The notes: generated by a model not told the origin, from the sequence alone. A DNA stretch of 64,000 bases from Pseudochryseolinea flava (GCF_003286915.1 NZ_QMFY01000004.1:1-64000); one strand, 5' to 3'; counted from the stretch's first letter, positions 1 through 8,955 are shown. Made by a program: numbers and translations.

Positions 1-68
1 GCGGTACCACCATCATACTGTTTGAGAATTGACACGATTTGTGTCTCGGTGAATCGACTTTTCTTCAT
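1..68 (-). CDS. IS3-family transposase OrfA, N-terminal end only
   Basis: Reading leftward from the ATG at 68 gives a protein beginning MKKSRFTETQIVSILKQYD, the conserved opening of the helix-turn-helix OrfA subunit of IS3-family (IS407-like) insertion sequences. OrfA binds the element ends and normally makes a frameshift fusion with the DDE transposase OrfB. Only 22 codons lie in the window, so integrity and family group cannot be judged. The terminal inverted repeat should lie between about 70 and 120; TTCCCTAAAG at 70-79 recurs inverted near 110-121 but was not proven to be the element end. The element borders the RHS toxin region, a usual place for IS insertions. Confidence 0.75.
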   Translation of the reverse strand, partial: MKKSRFTETQIVSILKQYDGGT

Positions 69-592
69 TGTTCCCTAAAGTTAAAAATTCCTACTTTTGA
101 ATTCTTCGCTTTTTAGGGAAGCTTACGCTTGCACGAGGAGAGATAAACACACGATAATAGAACGAGGCATTGCGTCGAAAAAATCAAAACGGTTTTCATT
201 TCAATACTATTTAGGGAATAAAGATATTGGATTATTATTACGTATTAGATCATACGTGTTGCCGGGAGCAGAAGGTGACGGATAAAATTGAATGTATGTA
301 TCCTGCCCAAGAATATATGCCGGTAGGCCAATCGTCGGCGCCACCCGTAAATCACCTTCATTTTCGTCACCCCAAAATGATCGCCCAATATATTTTATTT
401 TTTCTGCACCTTTTGCTGTAGCAACAACCAATCTAGCGTAAGTCTTCGACTGTAGGGTGTTTGATTCATTAGCTGGTTCAAGTGTTGTGTGATGGGTTGC
501 CGATAGGGCGACTTGGACCCAACATGCATACAGTCTTCAGACTGCCTTTGATGGACTTATACAACACGCTAGACCTAGACAGCTCATAAATA
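69..592. other. Gene-poor stretch beside the IS3 end, with one open frame that may be a gene remnant
   Basis: No confident gene is seen here. On the minus strand a frame stays open for 110 codons (536 to 207). Its last 70 codons read like real protein (for example KIKYIGRSFWGDENEGDLRV and GLPAYILGQDTYIQF), but there is no ATG and no recognised family. It could be the C-terminal remnant of a gene broken by the neighbouring IS, or a chance open frame. Around 480-590 all three frames are fairly open, which argues against reading much into it. A short inverted repeat, CAGTCT-TC-AGACTG, lies at 531-544. Confidence 0.25.
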
Positions 593-618
593 ACAAGCCC
601 AGACTAAACCGGGCTTTG
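593..618 (-). terminator. Possible terminator of the immunity-like gene
   Basis: AAGCCC (595-600) and GGGCTT (611-616) form a 6-bp stem around a 10-nt loop, overlapping the stop codon of the gene ending at 604. On the minus strand it is followed by a weak T-rich stretch (TTGTTATTTATG). The stem is short, so this is a modest call. Confidence 0.45.
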
Positions 619-903
619 CTCTTTTAATTTCTCTTTCGTCTCGATTACTTTTTGTCTCAACTCTTCTTCATTGTAGTAAACACCTGGGTATTTTACTAAG
701 TCTTCCTGAACATCAGTATATCTGCTAGTTATTTTATCTAATTCAGAAAAAACAAATTGTTCCAACTTGCTTAAATCTTCATCTTTAAGCTCTAAGCTAT
801 AGGAGTAATAATACTCATTGCAAAACGTCCAGCCATTCATCTTGCCTAATAAATATTGGTCTATAAGCCAATACAATCTTCGTTTGTCATTCTTTTCAAA
901 CAT
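604..903 (-). CDS. Small acidic protein, probable immunity protein for the adjacent RHS toxin
   Basis: The 99-residue product has no signal peptide, so it should act in the cytoplasm. It is acidic and helical, with a tyrosine-rich N-terminal half (WLIDQYLLGKMNGWTFCNEY) and a C-terminal pattern YYNEEELRQKVIETKEKL. That pattern resembles the colicin-D-type immunity family (Colicin_immun, 'self-protective colicin-like immunity'), whose members end in a similar Y-x-EEELR-x-x-V helix. The start codon is 4 nt beyond the stop of the RHS toxin gene, the standard toxin-immunity order. The inferred role is to bind and neutralise the toxin tip. Position supports this strongly; the family match is from memory of the motif and is moderate. 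Confidence 0.6.
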   Translation of the reverse strand: MFEKNDKRRLYWLIDQYLLGKMNGWTFCNEYYYSYSLELKDEDLSKLEQFVFSELDKITSRYTDVQEDLVKYPGVYYNEEELRQKVIETKEKLKEQSPV

Positions 904-907
904 AGCT

Positions 908-2569
908 TTATTTGATTGCTGGCAAAGGCCCTAATGCTCTTGAATCATATTTAAAATGTAAAATAGTATTTGTTGCCTTGTCGAATAAAACTTCCACATT
1001 ATATAACTTTCCATTCTTCCACATTTGTGAATAGTGCATCATTGCATTTGTTGCTGCCCTTGGATCTTTTACTACTGCCATTGGAGCTTTAATTATATCA
1101 TCCATTGTTTGTACAGGAATCATCCTTGTAGCTTCATCCATATGCTTTGCTGCAGTTCCTGTAAATTTAAAAAGTTCTTTTCCGCCCTTAGCGGCTTCAA
1201 CAACCTTCTCGGTCCTCACCACATACTTTCCAACCTTCCCAAAGTCTCCAAGCAATGGGATCATTGCCATGGAGCTGATCGAGGCCATGACATAATCCCC
1301 ACGATACAAATATAATAACCCGTTTAGTCCATCTGCAACACCAAACGGATCGATCATACCAACGGCGTCCAATGCTGTGTGCGTAAAATTCCATAATTTC
1401 TCACGGCGAATACCCGCCTTATAATCTGAATAGGTCTCGTTTGAGTAAGCAACGTAATACTTGTTATTTCGATACTGAACAAAATCACCAGATCGATGTC
1501 GGACTAATCGATTCGGTTCGTAATTCGATTGATAACCAGGTATCGGCAAAAATCCTAACTTACCAATATCATCATCCGACGTGTAAGATGCACTTGAGAG
1601 ATATCCACCTTCACCAAAATTGAAAGTTAGAGCGCCGTTGAATTTATCCCAATCAATGTCGATGATCAGATTTCTAGATTTACCAGCAGAAAGTTGGCTA
1701 AATCCATAACCTCCGTACATGCTTCCACCACCTCCGCCGCCGTAATCTGATGGCGTCATACTAATCGCCCAGCCATTACCTTCCAGCATACTCGACCTTG
1801 CGTCTATCATCTCCCTACCAAAATTGTTGCTCATGTACGCATAACCGCCTGAGGGATCGTTACCCATCACGGGGCTATTTAACGCATAGTTGTATGGCGT
1901 TGAAGACGCGAAACTTGTGGCATAAGGATCTACCTGTAACATTCTGCCCAACGCAGGATCGTAGCCGCGGTAGAACATCTCGTACCAGCCTGAAGTTTTG
2001 TTCAACTCATTACCGGCATTGTAAAGAAAGCTGTTGGTATTGTTCTCGCGTGTCCAACTTGTTTCGGCTTCTAGCCCAAAGGGATAATAATCGTTGTATT
2101 GGATAACATTACTCTTGGTGAGCGTGATGTACAGGTCATCGAAGTAGACAAAGTTAGCGGAGTCAATATTGTCGTAGCTCAAGAATACGAACATGTATCC
2201 GGCTTCTTTGATCTTGATATCGGAAATATAATTTCTGTTCTTTTGCCAGGTTGTTGCATCGACAAGCTTAAAACCGAGGTCAAGCATATTGTAGTTTTTG
2301 TCGAACAGAAAATAATTCAGATACGCTGCCGGCTGATCATCGCCTTCGTTGCCGCCAAGCGGTATGGCGTTAAGTCCGGTATTCACGCCGTTGTAGATCA
2401 TACCGCTTTCGCCGGGTGCGCCATTCACACCGCCGAATGCGCTCGCGATTGCCGTGATCAAATTTGGTGTCGATGCCGACAGTGTTCCAAAACCACTATT
2501 CCCTTCGTGATAGGAATAGACTTCGAGGTCTACCTCGTCGCCCGGGTATACTTTCAAACTTTTCGTCAT
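908..2569 (-). CDS. RHS core C-terminal module with a C-terminal toxin domain (truncated RHS protein)
   Basis: The product has 553 residues and no secretion signal. Residues 1-155 match the pre-core region of Bacteroidota RHS proteins (KVYPGDEVDLEVYSY, then AAYLNYFLFDKNYNMLDLGF). Residues 157-242 are the RHS-associated core, with YYPFGL, FYRGYDPALGRMLQVDP and YNYALNSPVMGNDPSG. Residues 395-460 form the hydrophobic linker common before toxin tips. Residues 465-553 are the variable tip (AAKHMDEATRMIPVQ, MMHYSQMWKNGKLYNVEVLF, ALGPLPAIK). This tip is compatible with a small BECR-fold RNase, but the family is not proven. The roughly thousand residues of RHS repeats of an intact protein are absent. 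The ATG overlaps the TGA of the upstream barrel remnant (ATGA). It is either an orphan tip left by recombination or a coupled fragment; the immunity candidate follows directly. Confidence 0.8.
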   Translation of the reverse strand: MTKSLKVYPGDEVDLEVYSYHEGNSGFGTLSASTPNLITAIASAFGGVNGAPGESGMIYNGVNTGLNAIPLGGNEGDDQPAAYLNYFLFDKNYNMLDLGFKLVDATTWQKNRNYISDIKIKEAGYMFVFLSYDNIDSANFVYFDDLYITLTKSNVIQYNDYYPFGLEAETSWTRENNTNSFLYNAGNELNKTSGWYEMFYRGYDPALGRMLQVDPYATSFASSTPYNYALNSPVMGNDPSGGYAYMSNNFGREMIDARSSMLEGNGWAISMTPSDYGGGGGGSMYGGYGFSQLSAGKSRNLIIDIDWDKFNGALTFNFGEGGYLSSASYTSDDDIGKLGFLPIPGYQSNYEPNRLVRHRSGDFVQYRNNKYYVAYSNETYSDYKAGIRREKLWNFTHTALDAVGMIDPFGVADGLNGLLYLYRGDYVMASISSMAMIPLLGDFGKVGKYVVRTEKVVEAAKGGKELFKFTGTAAKHMDEATRMIPVQTMDDIIKAPMAVVKDPRAATNAMMHYSQMWKNGKLYNVEVLFDKATNTILHFKYDSRALGPLPAIK

Positions 2570-4015
2570 GGCCCTTTCTTCCGCATGGGAAACTCAAATC
2601 CCGTTCGCACATTCACCACATCGCTATAAGGACTTTTATGTTCGTAGTGAAATAATCGCAGCATCACCATCGACGTACCGCGAACACCCCCGAAGAATTT
2701 GTAATCTTTTTTGATCCCGACAAACGCACCTGGTACCCACTGACGATTGGAATAATCACCGCTCGTTCTTTGTATCATCGGCGGTACGGGCGCATTCATC
2801 ATTTCGAATTCTACACGCGGAGAAAATCCTTTGCCAATTTTATACTCCGAGAAACTACGGATACCATATACGCGCGGCAATGCAGAAAATCCGTCGCGTT
2901 TTTTATTGTAAGCAACACGATGATTCCAGCCTAGTCCTGCAGTGAGTTTTCCATTGAAGCGATAACCCGCAGCGGCGTTGAAGTCCACGAGAACATACTC
3001 ACCCCTCCCATGCACCTGTAGCGTAAGTGAAGGAATGATTCTTTCGATCAGTGGCTTACCGCGCATTTCGTTCGGACGTTGTTTCGGAATATCACTCAAG
3101 CTATTCAAACTCGAATATTTCTTTTTCAACTTCGCCATCTTGTCCATCGCTTCTTGTAGCACTTGCTCTTTACCAGCAAAGTGATTCACTGCTTGCTGAA
3201 CCTGCTGCGTAGCTATCTCTTTCGCTTCTGTTCATTTGCTTGCATCTGCGGCACATCGCCCATCAACGATTTCGCATCGGGTGTCGCTGGCAATCCTGCA
3301 GCCTCTACCGCTTTGCCTTCAAGGGTACCTGGCAAATTGTTAACATCACCCAGTGCCCCCGTGACTTCTTTAATATCGCCTAGCCCTTCCGTCACTTTTC
3401 CGAGTTCGCCTACTTTACCGAGTTCACCACCTAATTCGCCAACCTTACCCAAACCATTTAAATCAGGAACGTTTCCTATCTCTCCCACCGGCGACGACAC
3501 TGTTGTGTTGAATCCATCAAGATTTTTTAACGGATTATCCGGCAACGACAATTCAGGAATATTTAAATCCTTTACGGGCAGCTGAAACGTCTCCATCTTT
3601 TGCGTGACAACTGCCCCCTTAGACTGCAATTCATTTGGCAAACCGAGATCGGCAACACCTTTCGAGGCCTTCTTTTTTAATGCGGTCATTTTTTTATCGA
3701 GCGCTGCTACTGCTGCTTTGCGCTTTGTATCGATACTATCGAGTTCATGCGTGACTTTGTCGGTGTTCAGATTAAGTGACCGTAAGCTATCGAGCTTGTT
3801 CGTAACTTTTGCACGCGAGGCGTCGAGCGAGTCCATCTTGGTTTTGTACCTCGCTTTTAAATGATCAGCTTGACCATAGAAAGATTGTTGGATGGAATCG
3901 AGTTGTTAGATTTTGGATTGACGAGTGAATCCAGTGATGGCATTGAAATTCGCAATGAATCAGGCACCTGATGCTTTATTTGATTCGTGGATCCTAGCAT
4001 AATTTCGTTAATCTG
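2566..4015 (-). pseudogene. Decayed coiled-coil / outer-membrane beta-barrel gene with at least two frameshifts
   Basis: Three pieces in different frames read as one protein. The first piece, from 4015, reads QINEIMLGSTNQIKHQVPDS and then PSLDSLVNP. The frame changes near 3905 and continues as QLDSIQQSFYGQADHLKARY into a coiled coil with repeated L-D-S and GLGKVGELG units, down to the stop at 3213. A second shift near 3226 continues it: bypassing the stop gives EAKEIATQQVQQAVNHFAGK and then a 170-residue beta-barrel-like end (residues such as FNAAAGYRFNGKLTAGLGWN) finishing at 2566. Losing one base from an A-rich codon explains the shift near 3226. There is no start codon or signal peptide upstream of 4015, so the 5' end is missing too. 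Such coiled-coil/barrel genes sit upstream of RHS genes in related genomes (inference). Sequencing error could explain one shift but hardly both plus the missing start. Confidence 0.7.
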
Positions 4016-4077
4016 CTATCCGAGCGTAAGCCAAGAAGAAGTCCACCACGGATTTGATTGGTGAAGCACTCCAAATA

Positions 4078-4110
4078 AAAAAGTCAATCCCAAAACGGAT
4101 TGACTTTTTT
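4078..4110 (-). terminator. Strong intrinsic terminator
   Basis: A perfect 13-bp inverted repeat, AAAAAGTCAATCC (4078-4090) and GGATTGACTTTTT (4097-4109), with a 6-nt loop. It lies 19 nt beyond the stop of the 1076-residue gene, with a T run on the minus strand and another on the plus strand, so it could work both ways. Confidence 0.85.
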
Positions 4111-4128
4111 ATTCAACATTGAAACAAG

Positions 4129-7100
4129 CTATTCAACCTGGTTTCGTAGATAATTCAAGACAGCATCATCGAACGCATCATCATAATCAACATCCGTTGG
4201 TTGACGTTCAGCATACGCCCAGTACGCGTAATGAGCCTCATAGGTAGACATTCCGGCGTCAATGTACTCTTGACACGCAGCGGCAGCATCTGTGGCATTA
4301 CTTCCACTGATTTGATGAAAGTAGCCACCTTGTTTGAATGCTCCACCAACCAGCTCAACACTACCAAGCTGCGATGCCGTAAGCGCAACGGTTGGTTCTG
4401 TAGAATTACTGTAAACATAAGTCAGCCCATTGGTCAAATCACTCACGCGCAGGTAAACGCTACCCTCACTGGCGATGCCATACTTCACAGCAAATTCGAA
4501 TCTGAGACGCTTTGTGCCCGTGTATAGTATTGGTGTGCCTCCATCTTCATACGGAACGCCGTTGTGTGTTGCCATCCAGTATTTACTTGATCCACCAGCG
4601 GAATGCACATTGTGACAAAAGATAATCGCACCTGCGGGAGCTTTGATAGGAGTTCCCGCTCCCTTATCCTGCACGTATTGATCAGCTCTCGCAATCTCAA
4701 TCGCAAAAATTGGGTGATTGGTTGTATAGCCAGGTGCACTACCTGGATGATCCTGGTGTATGATGTATTGCAATGGCGGCGCTGGCATTGAGTCGATCTC
4801 AACTTCCCACGTGATATTTCGTTTTGTCCCCAGCTGAGTCATTGGCTGCCACTTTAAGTAATACTCAGCCCTTCTTTCAATTAAGTTGAGGTTTGCAGGT
4901 GACACACCGTTGGTAAAGTTTCGCTTAAGCTTAAAAAACTTTTTACTGTTTCGCGTTACGATACTGTAAGTCGGATCACTTGAAGTATTAATCGCCTTTT
5001 CCCAATCAGGAGCACCTCTGTTCCATAGTGTCTGATCAGAGACACCGTCCTTCACCGCAATTGTTGAATTCGGTTGGAAAGCCGGATCGTGAATGAACGC
5101 ACAGCTTGGCACATAGGCTTCTGCCGCTGCAGTCTGACGTATACGAATAAAATGCGTCTGACCAGCAGGTCTTCTTACTGCGGCAGTGCCCGTCGCGATT
5201 GCAGTCAACGTCAATTGAGATAAAGTCTCTGCTGGTGAAGTCACCCGGTACAATGAAGCAAAGTGCTCACTATCTTTTCCTGAGTTGGCAGGCTGTTCAT
5301 ATAAGTCCTCCACCTTCGCGAATGTTACGCCGCCAGTACCTGTGAGGCTTTGTGTGCTACCCCAGCTGTAAGCGTCAGTGTTTGCACCAGACGCGGCAAT
5401 GACAAGATCATCGTTTCTTAGTGCAAGATGTCTGTTCGCAAGCGCGCTCCAATTCAGCGACATGGCCACTGTATTGCTTGCAAAATTATTTCCGCCGTCT
5501 ACAACATCGACGTACACTGTCGCAGCCTCATCGCGTGAGAAAACCAAGATCTGCCCGGAAATATGATCTGCTCGCGTCGATGCTGGTTCAAGATCAATTT
5601 CAACGGAGGTACGCGTTGTATCCGCCGTGTCTGCGATCTTGAAAAAAGTATTAAACAATGTCGGACCTACATCTGACCCTGCTTCATCATGATTCGACAA
5701 AGACTCTGCAAGGCGTTTGAAGCCAAGGCCACTCGGTGTCTTCGGACGACACTCTGCATGTTTCGAGACAACGTTCATGATGATAATATCACCAACACTG
5801 ATACCCGAAGGTACCGGAATGAAAGCTTTCGTGGTACCTTCAATATTTTGTCCAAGCGTACCAATTAATTTTCTGGTCACCTTCTTGAACGATTGAAGTC
5901 CCTGACGTAGTCGTATAAACAACGTTGCACCTGAAACACCACCACCTACCGGAGCGGTCGTATAGTTAAATTGATGGGTGATCAGAACTTCGCCACTTCC
6001 ACTTGTGACCGGACTTTCCGTTACTAATAAACCTGAATGATATCCTCCCGAAGATCTGCTATCAATCACTTCCGCAACCGTACCAAAAGAAATCCCTGTA
6101 GCAGACGTTACATTATCCTGCACAGCTGATGTACTTTCGTTATGCGCCGTCGAACACAAGATCACATCACCCGCGGTAAGATTTAGAACGCTTTCAGCCT
6201 GAGCATTGTACGCAACGCTTCCACCTGTATCATCTTTCCCAATCGCAAATGCAAGTTGCCAATGTAGATCGACATCTTTTGCATAGACCATTGGTCTACA
6301 CAAACCATTGTTTCCAGTTGCTGATGCCGCAGTAATCGGCAATGTTTGACCGCCTTCTGATCCATCGGCTATCTTGTACCACACCGTCATTCTGATGGGC
6401 CCTGAATCCACACCGTTAGCACCCGCACCACCAATATATTCACCTGCTTTTGTAAAGCCTGCAGTGACCATCGTTGGTGCCTGCGTTGAACGTTTACTCG
6501 CTAATGGAACAACGATCAACATGCCAGCCGTGATTCCACTCGGCAATACTGGAGACCAGCTTGAAGAACCATTCGTGTGACTACTCACGTCATGAAGAGA
6601 AATAGGTTGAATTGAACGCTCACGTATTCTCATGAAAACTGTCGCCCCGGATACACCTGCAGCATTTGCCGGAGTCCCACCAAAAGTATACTGACTTGTC
6701 ACGGCACCTGCGCCGGTTCCAGATGAAACAGAAGCGTGCGTAACGAGCAGAGAACTATGATTCCCACCTGAAGATCTGTTATCGACAATCTTAGAAAGTC
6801 CGGTGAACGCGAACCCCGTCGCCCTTGTGTTATTAGCAAGACCATTTACACCTGTCCCAGATGTGGCATTAGATGATTGCGTTCCATCTGTTTGAGATGT
6901 AAGACACAATACATAGTCACCAACGTTCATATCTAAGTTTGTCTCTGACGTGGCCAGGTATAGCGTGGATCCACCCGTATCATCTTTTCCCTTCGAAAAT
7001 TGAAGATCCCAAAGTTTGTTATCGTCTTTCTTATAAACGATTGGACGACAAACACCATTGTTACCACTTGCAGATGTTGCACTAATCGCAAGCGTTTGAC

Positions 7101-7359
7101 CACTTTCATTTCCTTCAGCAACTTTGTACCACACTGTTATGCGCGCGGGGCCGGAATCGGCGCCATTTGAACCCGCTCCACCGATATACTCAGCTCCTTT
7201 CACATAACCTGCAGACAACATCGTCGGCGCCTGCGTTGAAAGTTTATTTGCTAGTGGTACAACAATTAACATTCCTGCTTTAATGCCAGGAGGAAGTACC
7301 GGAGACCATGATGTTGAGCCGCTGACTGCAGCGCTCAACGCGTGTTGAATAATAGACAT
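4129..7359 (-). CDS. Large repetitive tail-fibre-like protein with three beta-domain repeats and a jelly-roll-like C-terminus
   Basis: The product has 1076 residues, starts at the ATG at 7359 (MSIIQHALSAAV) and has no signal peptide or lipobox. Residues about 1-245 and 250-485 are close copies: both contain SWSPVLP, AGMLIVVPLA, STQAPTM, EYIGGAG, GKDDTGGS, RSSGG and GVSGAT followed by F-x-R-x-R. Residues about 490-735 are a divergent third copy (GISVGDIIIMNVVSKHAE, then THFIRIRQTA). Residues about 740-1076 form a different domain, beta-rich and reminiscent of concanavalin-like or heparin-lyase folds (YYLKWQPM, WEVEIDSM, FAIEIARADQY). The build resembles phage tail appendages or surface adhesins, but no head, tail or lysis genes surround it. 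A hallmark function cannot be named. It lies within the tRNA-bounded island and has its own terminator. Confidence 0.7.
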   Translation of the reverse strand: MSIIQHALSAAVSGSTSWSPVLPPGIKAGMLIVVPLANKLSTQAPTMLSAGYVKGAEYIGGAGSNGADSGPARITVWYKVAEGNESGQTLAISATSASGNNGVCRPIVYKKDDNKLWDLQFSKGKDDTGGSTLYLATSETNLDMNVGDYVLCLTSQTDGTQSSNATSGTGVNGLANNTRATGFAFTGLSKIVDNRSSGGNHSSLLVTHASVSSGTGAGAVTSQYTFGGTPANAAGVSGATVFMRIRERSIQPISLHDVSSHTNGSSSWSPVLPSGITAGMLIVVPLASKRSTQAPTMVTAGFTKAGEYIGGAGANGVDSGPIRMTVWYKIADGSEGGQTLPITAASATGNNGLCRPMVYAKDVDLHWQLAFAIGKDDTGGSVAYNAQAESVLNLTAGDVILCSTAHNESTSAVQDNVTSATGISFGTVAEVIDSRSSGGYHSGLLVTESPVTSGSGEVLITHQFNYTTAPVGGGVSGATLFIRLRQGLQSFKKVTRKLIGTLGQNIEGTTKAFIPVPSGISVGDIIIMNVVSKHAECRPKTPSGLGFKRLAESLSNHDEAGSDVGPTLFNTFFKIADTADTTRTSVEIDLEPASTRADHISGQILVFSRDEAATVYVDVVDGGNNFASNTVAMSLNWSALANRHLALRNDDLVIAASGANTDAYSWGSTQSLTGTGGVTFAKVEDLYEQPANSGKDSEHFASLYRVTSPAETLSQLTLTAIATGTAAVRRPAGQTHFIRIRQTAAAEAYVPSCAFIHDPAFQPNSTIAVKDGVSDQTLWNRGAPDWEKAINTSSDPTYSIVTRNSKKFFKLKRNFTNGVSPANLNLIERRAEYYLKWQPMTQLGTKRNITWEVEIDSMPAPPLQYIIHQDHPGSAPGYTTNHPIFAIEIARADQYVQDKGAGTPIKAPAGAIIFCHNVHSAGGSSKYWMATHNGVPYEDGGTPILYTGTKRLRFEFAVKYGIASEGSVYLRVSDLTNGLTYVYSNSTEPTVALTASQLGSVELVGGAFKQGGYFHQISGSNATDAAAACQEYIDAGMSTYEAHYAYWAYAERQPTDVDYDDAFDDAVLNYLRNQVE

Positions 7360-8170
7360 CGTTATTAATATTTATGTTTTACTTTTTAAATACTTTTTAA
7401 TAGTCGCGCTTGTGAGTTACTGCAATCGACATAATTATCACGAAGTACATTCGCACTTGTACTGATCATCAGATGACACATAACGGTTAACTTTTCTTAT
7501 GACGTTAATTGATACCTACGATAATTATCACTGCTGATAATTCCGTCCGACAATTCAAAGATGATTTAAGAGAGTGTCAACGACTGACAACAAAAACGAA
7601 TCAACGATTCAACAAAAAATAATAACGTGTCAACGAGTGTAAATCAGGAAGTTGCAGTTCATAAAGATTCTGAGATTCCGTTGATGACTGGAATGCATTA
7701 GAAAATAAAAAAAGAAAAGGGCGTGAAATTAGTTCGCGAAATTCAACGCTACATTTGACTACCGGTGCAGCACCGCAAAAAAATATGATGCAAGTTATCA
7801 TGTGGGTATTAAGGACATTAAGACTCGTCATTATTATCCACAACGACTGGCACGTGATCTTGCATTCGTGGCGAAGTGTGATCGAACCCCAGTGCCGAAA
7901 TCTTGCACACTTATTAGTGACGGCAATGTATTATCCTATCGAGGATATTCAAACGAAGCACTTTGGGAGGTTTACGATCAGCTTTATGGCAATATTTCGA
8001 ACCTATATATCGGTGCTGCCGTAGATAGTTCGTCCTGTATTGGTGAGTATCAATTTTGTGCAACTAACAGAAGCATCAATCTTACACAAGGTCTTTTTTT
8101 ATAGGAGCTATTGAGCTTGTGTCATGGTCCTTATCAATGTCCGCAAACAAACTGAAAGAAGTTATTTAAA
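7360..8170. other. AT-rich gene-poor stretch with short repeats
   Basis: There is no confident gene here. On the plus strand a frame is open from 7733 to 8104; from a GTG at 7802 it would encode 100 residues (IKDIKTRHYYPQRLARDL and GYSNEALWEVYDQLYGN), with no recognised family and no clear ribosome site. ATAATTATCAC occurs twice, near 7430 and 7520. TCAACGA occurs at 7577, 7601 and 7630. This is the upstream region of the leftward 1076-residue gene, so its promoter must lie near 7360-7500, but no clear TAnnTTTG box was found. Confidence 0.35.
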
Positions 8171-8338
8171 TCAACGCAACAAAAATGAAACGTCATAGCC
8201 GATGCCATTTCGTTTTTCAATGACATGAGCATACCGCAATATTTTTTGAGCAAATGCTGTATTAGAGATTTCATTGATTACAAACTGCTTATCACCAGCC
8301 TTCAATTCACAACTGTGATATAACAGCCAATGAAACAG
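8171..8338 (-). pseudogene. Short protein-like open frame, probable C-terminal gene remnant
   Basis: Between a TAA at 8339-8341 and the TGA at 8171 the minus strand reads 55 codons with normal protein character: FHWLLYHSCELKAGDKQF, then VINEISNTAFAQKILRYAHV and IEKRNGIGYDVSFLLR. There is no ATG after the upstream stop, so it looks like the end of a gene whose front has decayed. The family is not recognised. Together with the small ORF at 8491-8649 it may be one broken cargo gene of the integrative element. Confidence 0.4.
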
Positions 8339-8490
8339 TTAACATGTTCTATACCAGGCGAATTCGAACCATTAGACAAGGTTGTGAATCCGATGACTGG
8401 CGAGAGTGATTTTAGCAATTTTAGATTGGAAAATCTCAGAACTTGATACGAAGCAAAGATCCTCAATCAACACAAGTGGTTCTTAACTTA

Positions 8491-8649
8491 TCAAAAAAGC
8501 AAAATAGCGCCTATGATTCTCATTCTTGACTTACGTAATTTCGTTTGCCATTTGATCGAATACTTTTCGGGGTACAATTCGGCGTATCTGTTCCTGAGGC
8601 CAAGGGAGATATTAAAGGCTGTCAGTCTAGGGCAAAATTTGAATTCCAT
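8491..8649 (-). CDS. Small basic protein of unknown function
   Basis: An ATG at 8649 opens 52 codons: MEFKFCPRLTAFNISLGLRN, then RYAELYPEKYSIKWQTKL and a basic, then hydrophobic, tail (RKSRMRIIGAILLF). The gene begins 33 nt after the stop of the excisionase-type HTH gene, on the same strand, so the two could be co-transcribed. It is strongly basic. It may instead be the front part of a decayed gene whose end is at 8171-8338. No family is recognised, and at this length coding status is uncertain. Confidence 0.35.
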   Translation of the reverse strand: MEFKFCPRLTAFNISLGLRNRYAELYPEKYSIKWQTKLRKSRMRIIGAILLF

Positions 8650-8682
8650 TGGTAACTATTTCGGTTAGCACAGTCGCGACCT

Positions 8683-8955
8683 TCATTCTTCATTTTTCTT
8701 TCGAATGAGAATTCGTTCAATCTCTTCAATATCGTAGAATAACACTCCACCAAGTTTTGTAAAAGGGATCTGTCCCGTGATTCTAAGGTGTTGAAGAGTA
8801 CCAGGAGAAATGCCAAGCATTTTTCTGACCTGTTGAGACTTCAGCCACCGTTGATGTTGCACTTTCGAAGATTGCGTAAGCAGTGTTCTTATCTCATTGA
8901 GAAGATCTTTTTTAAATTGCTCAAGATCTTCTAGCGTAATAATAGTAGCGGCCAT
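8683..8955 (-). CDS. Excisionase-type helix-turn-helix protein
   Basis: The product has 90 residues. An N-terminal helix (residues 1-30) precedes a MerR/excisionase-like HTH_17 domain (residues 38-82): WLKSQQVRKMLGISPGTLQH, then LRITGQIPFTKLGGVLFYDI. Small proteins of this type are the regulator or excision factor next to the integrase in Bacteroidota integrative and mobilizable elements. It probably binds DNA directly at the attachment or promoter region. The gene lies just downstream of the integrase on the same strand. Between them (8956-9080) is an imperfect inverted repeat, ATTGATTA...GGGGA against TCCCCTAATCAAT, which could terminate the integrase transcript. Confidence 0.8.
   Translation of the reverse strand: MAATIITLEDLEQFKKDLLNEIRTLLTQSSKVQHQRWLKSQQVRKMLGISPGTLQHLRITGQIPFTKLGGVLFYDIEEIERILIRKKNEE

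Noticed and set aside
2099-2629. 176-codon plus-strand ORF opposite the RHS gene
   Set aside because: It is antisense to a gene with clear RHS motifs, has no signal or family, and has the composition of a reverse-frame shadow.
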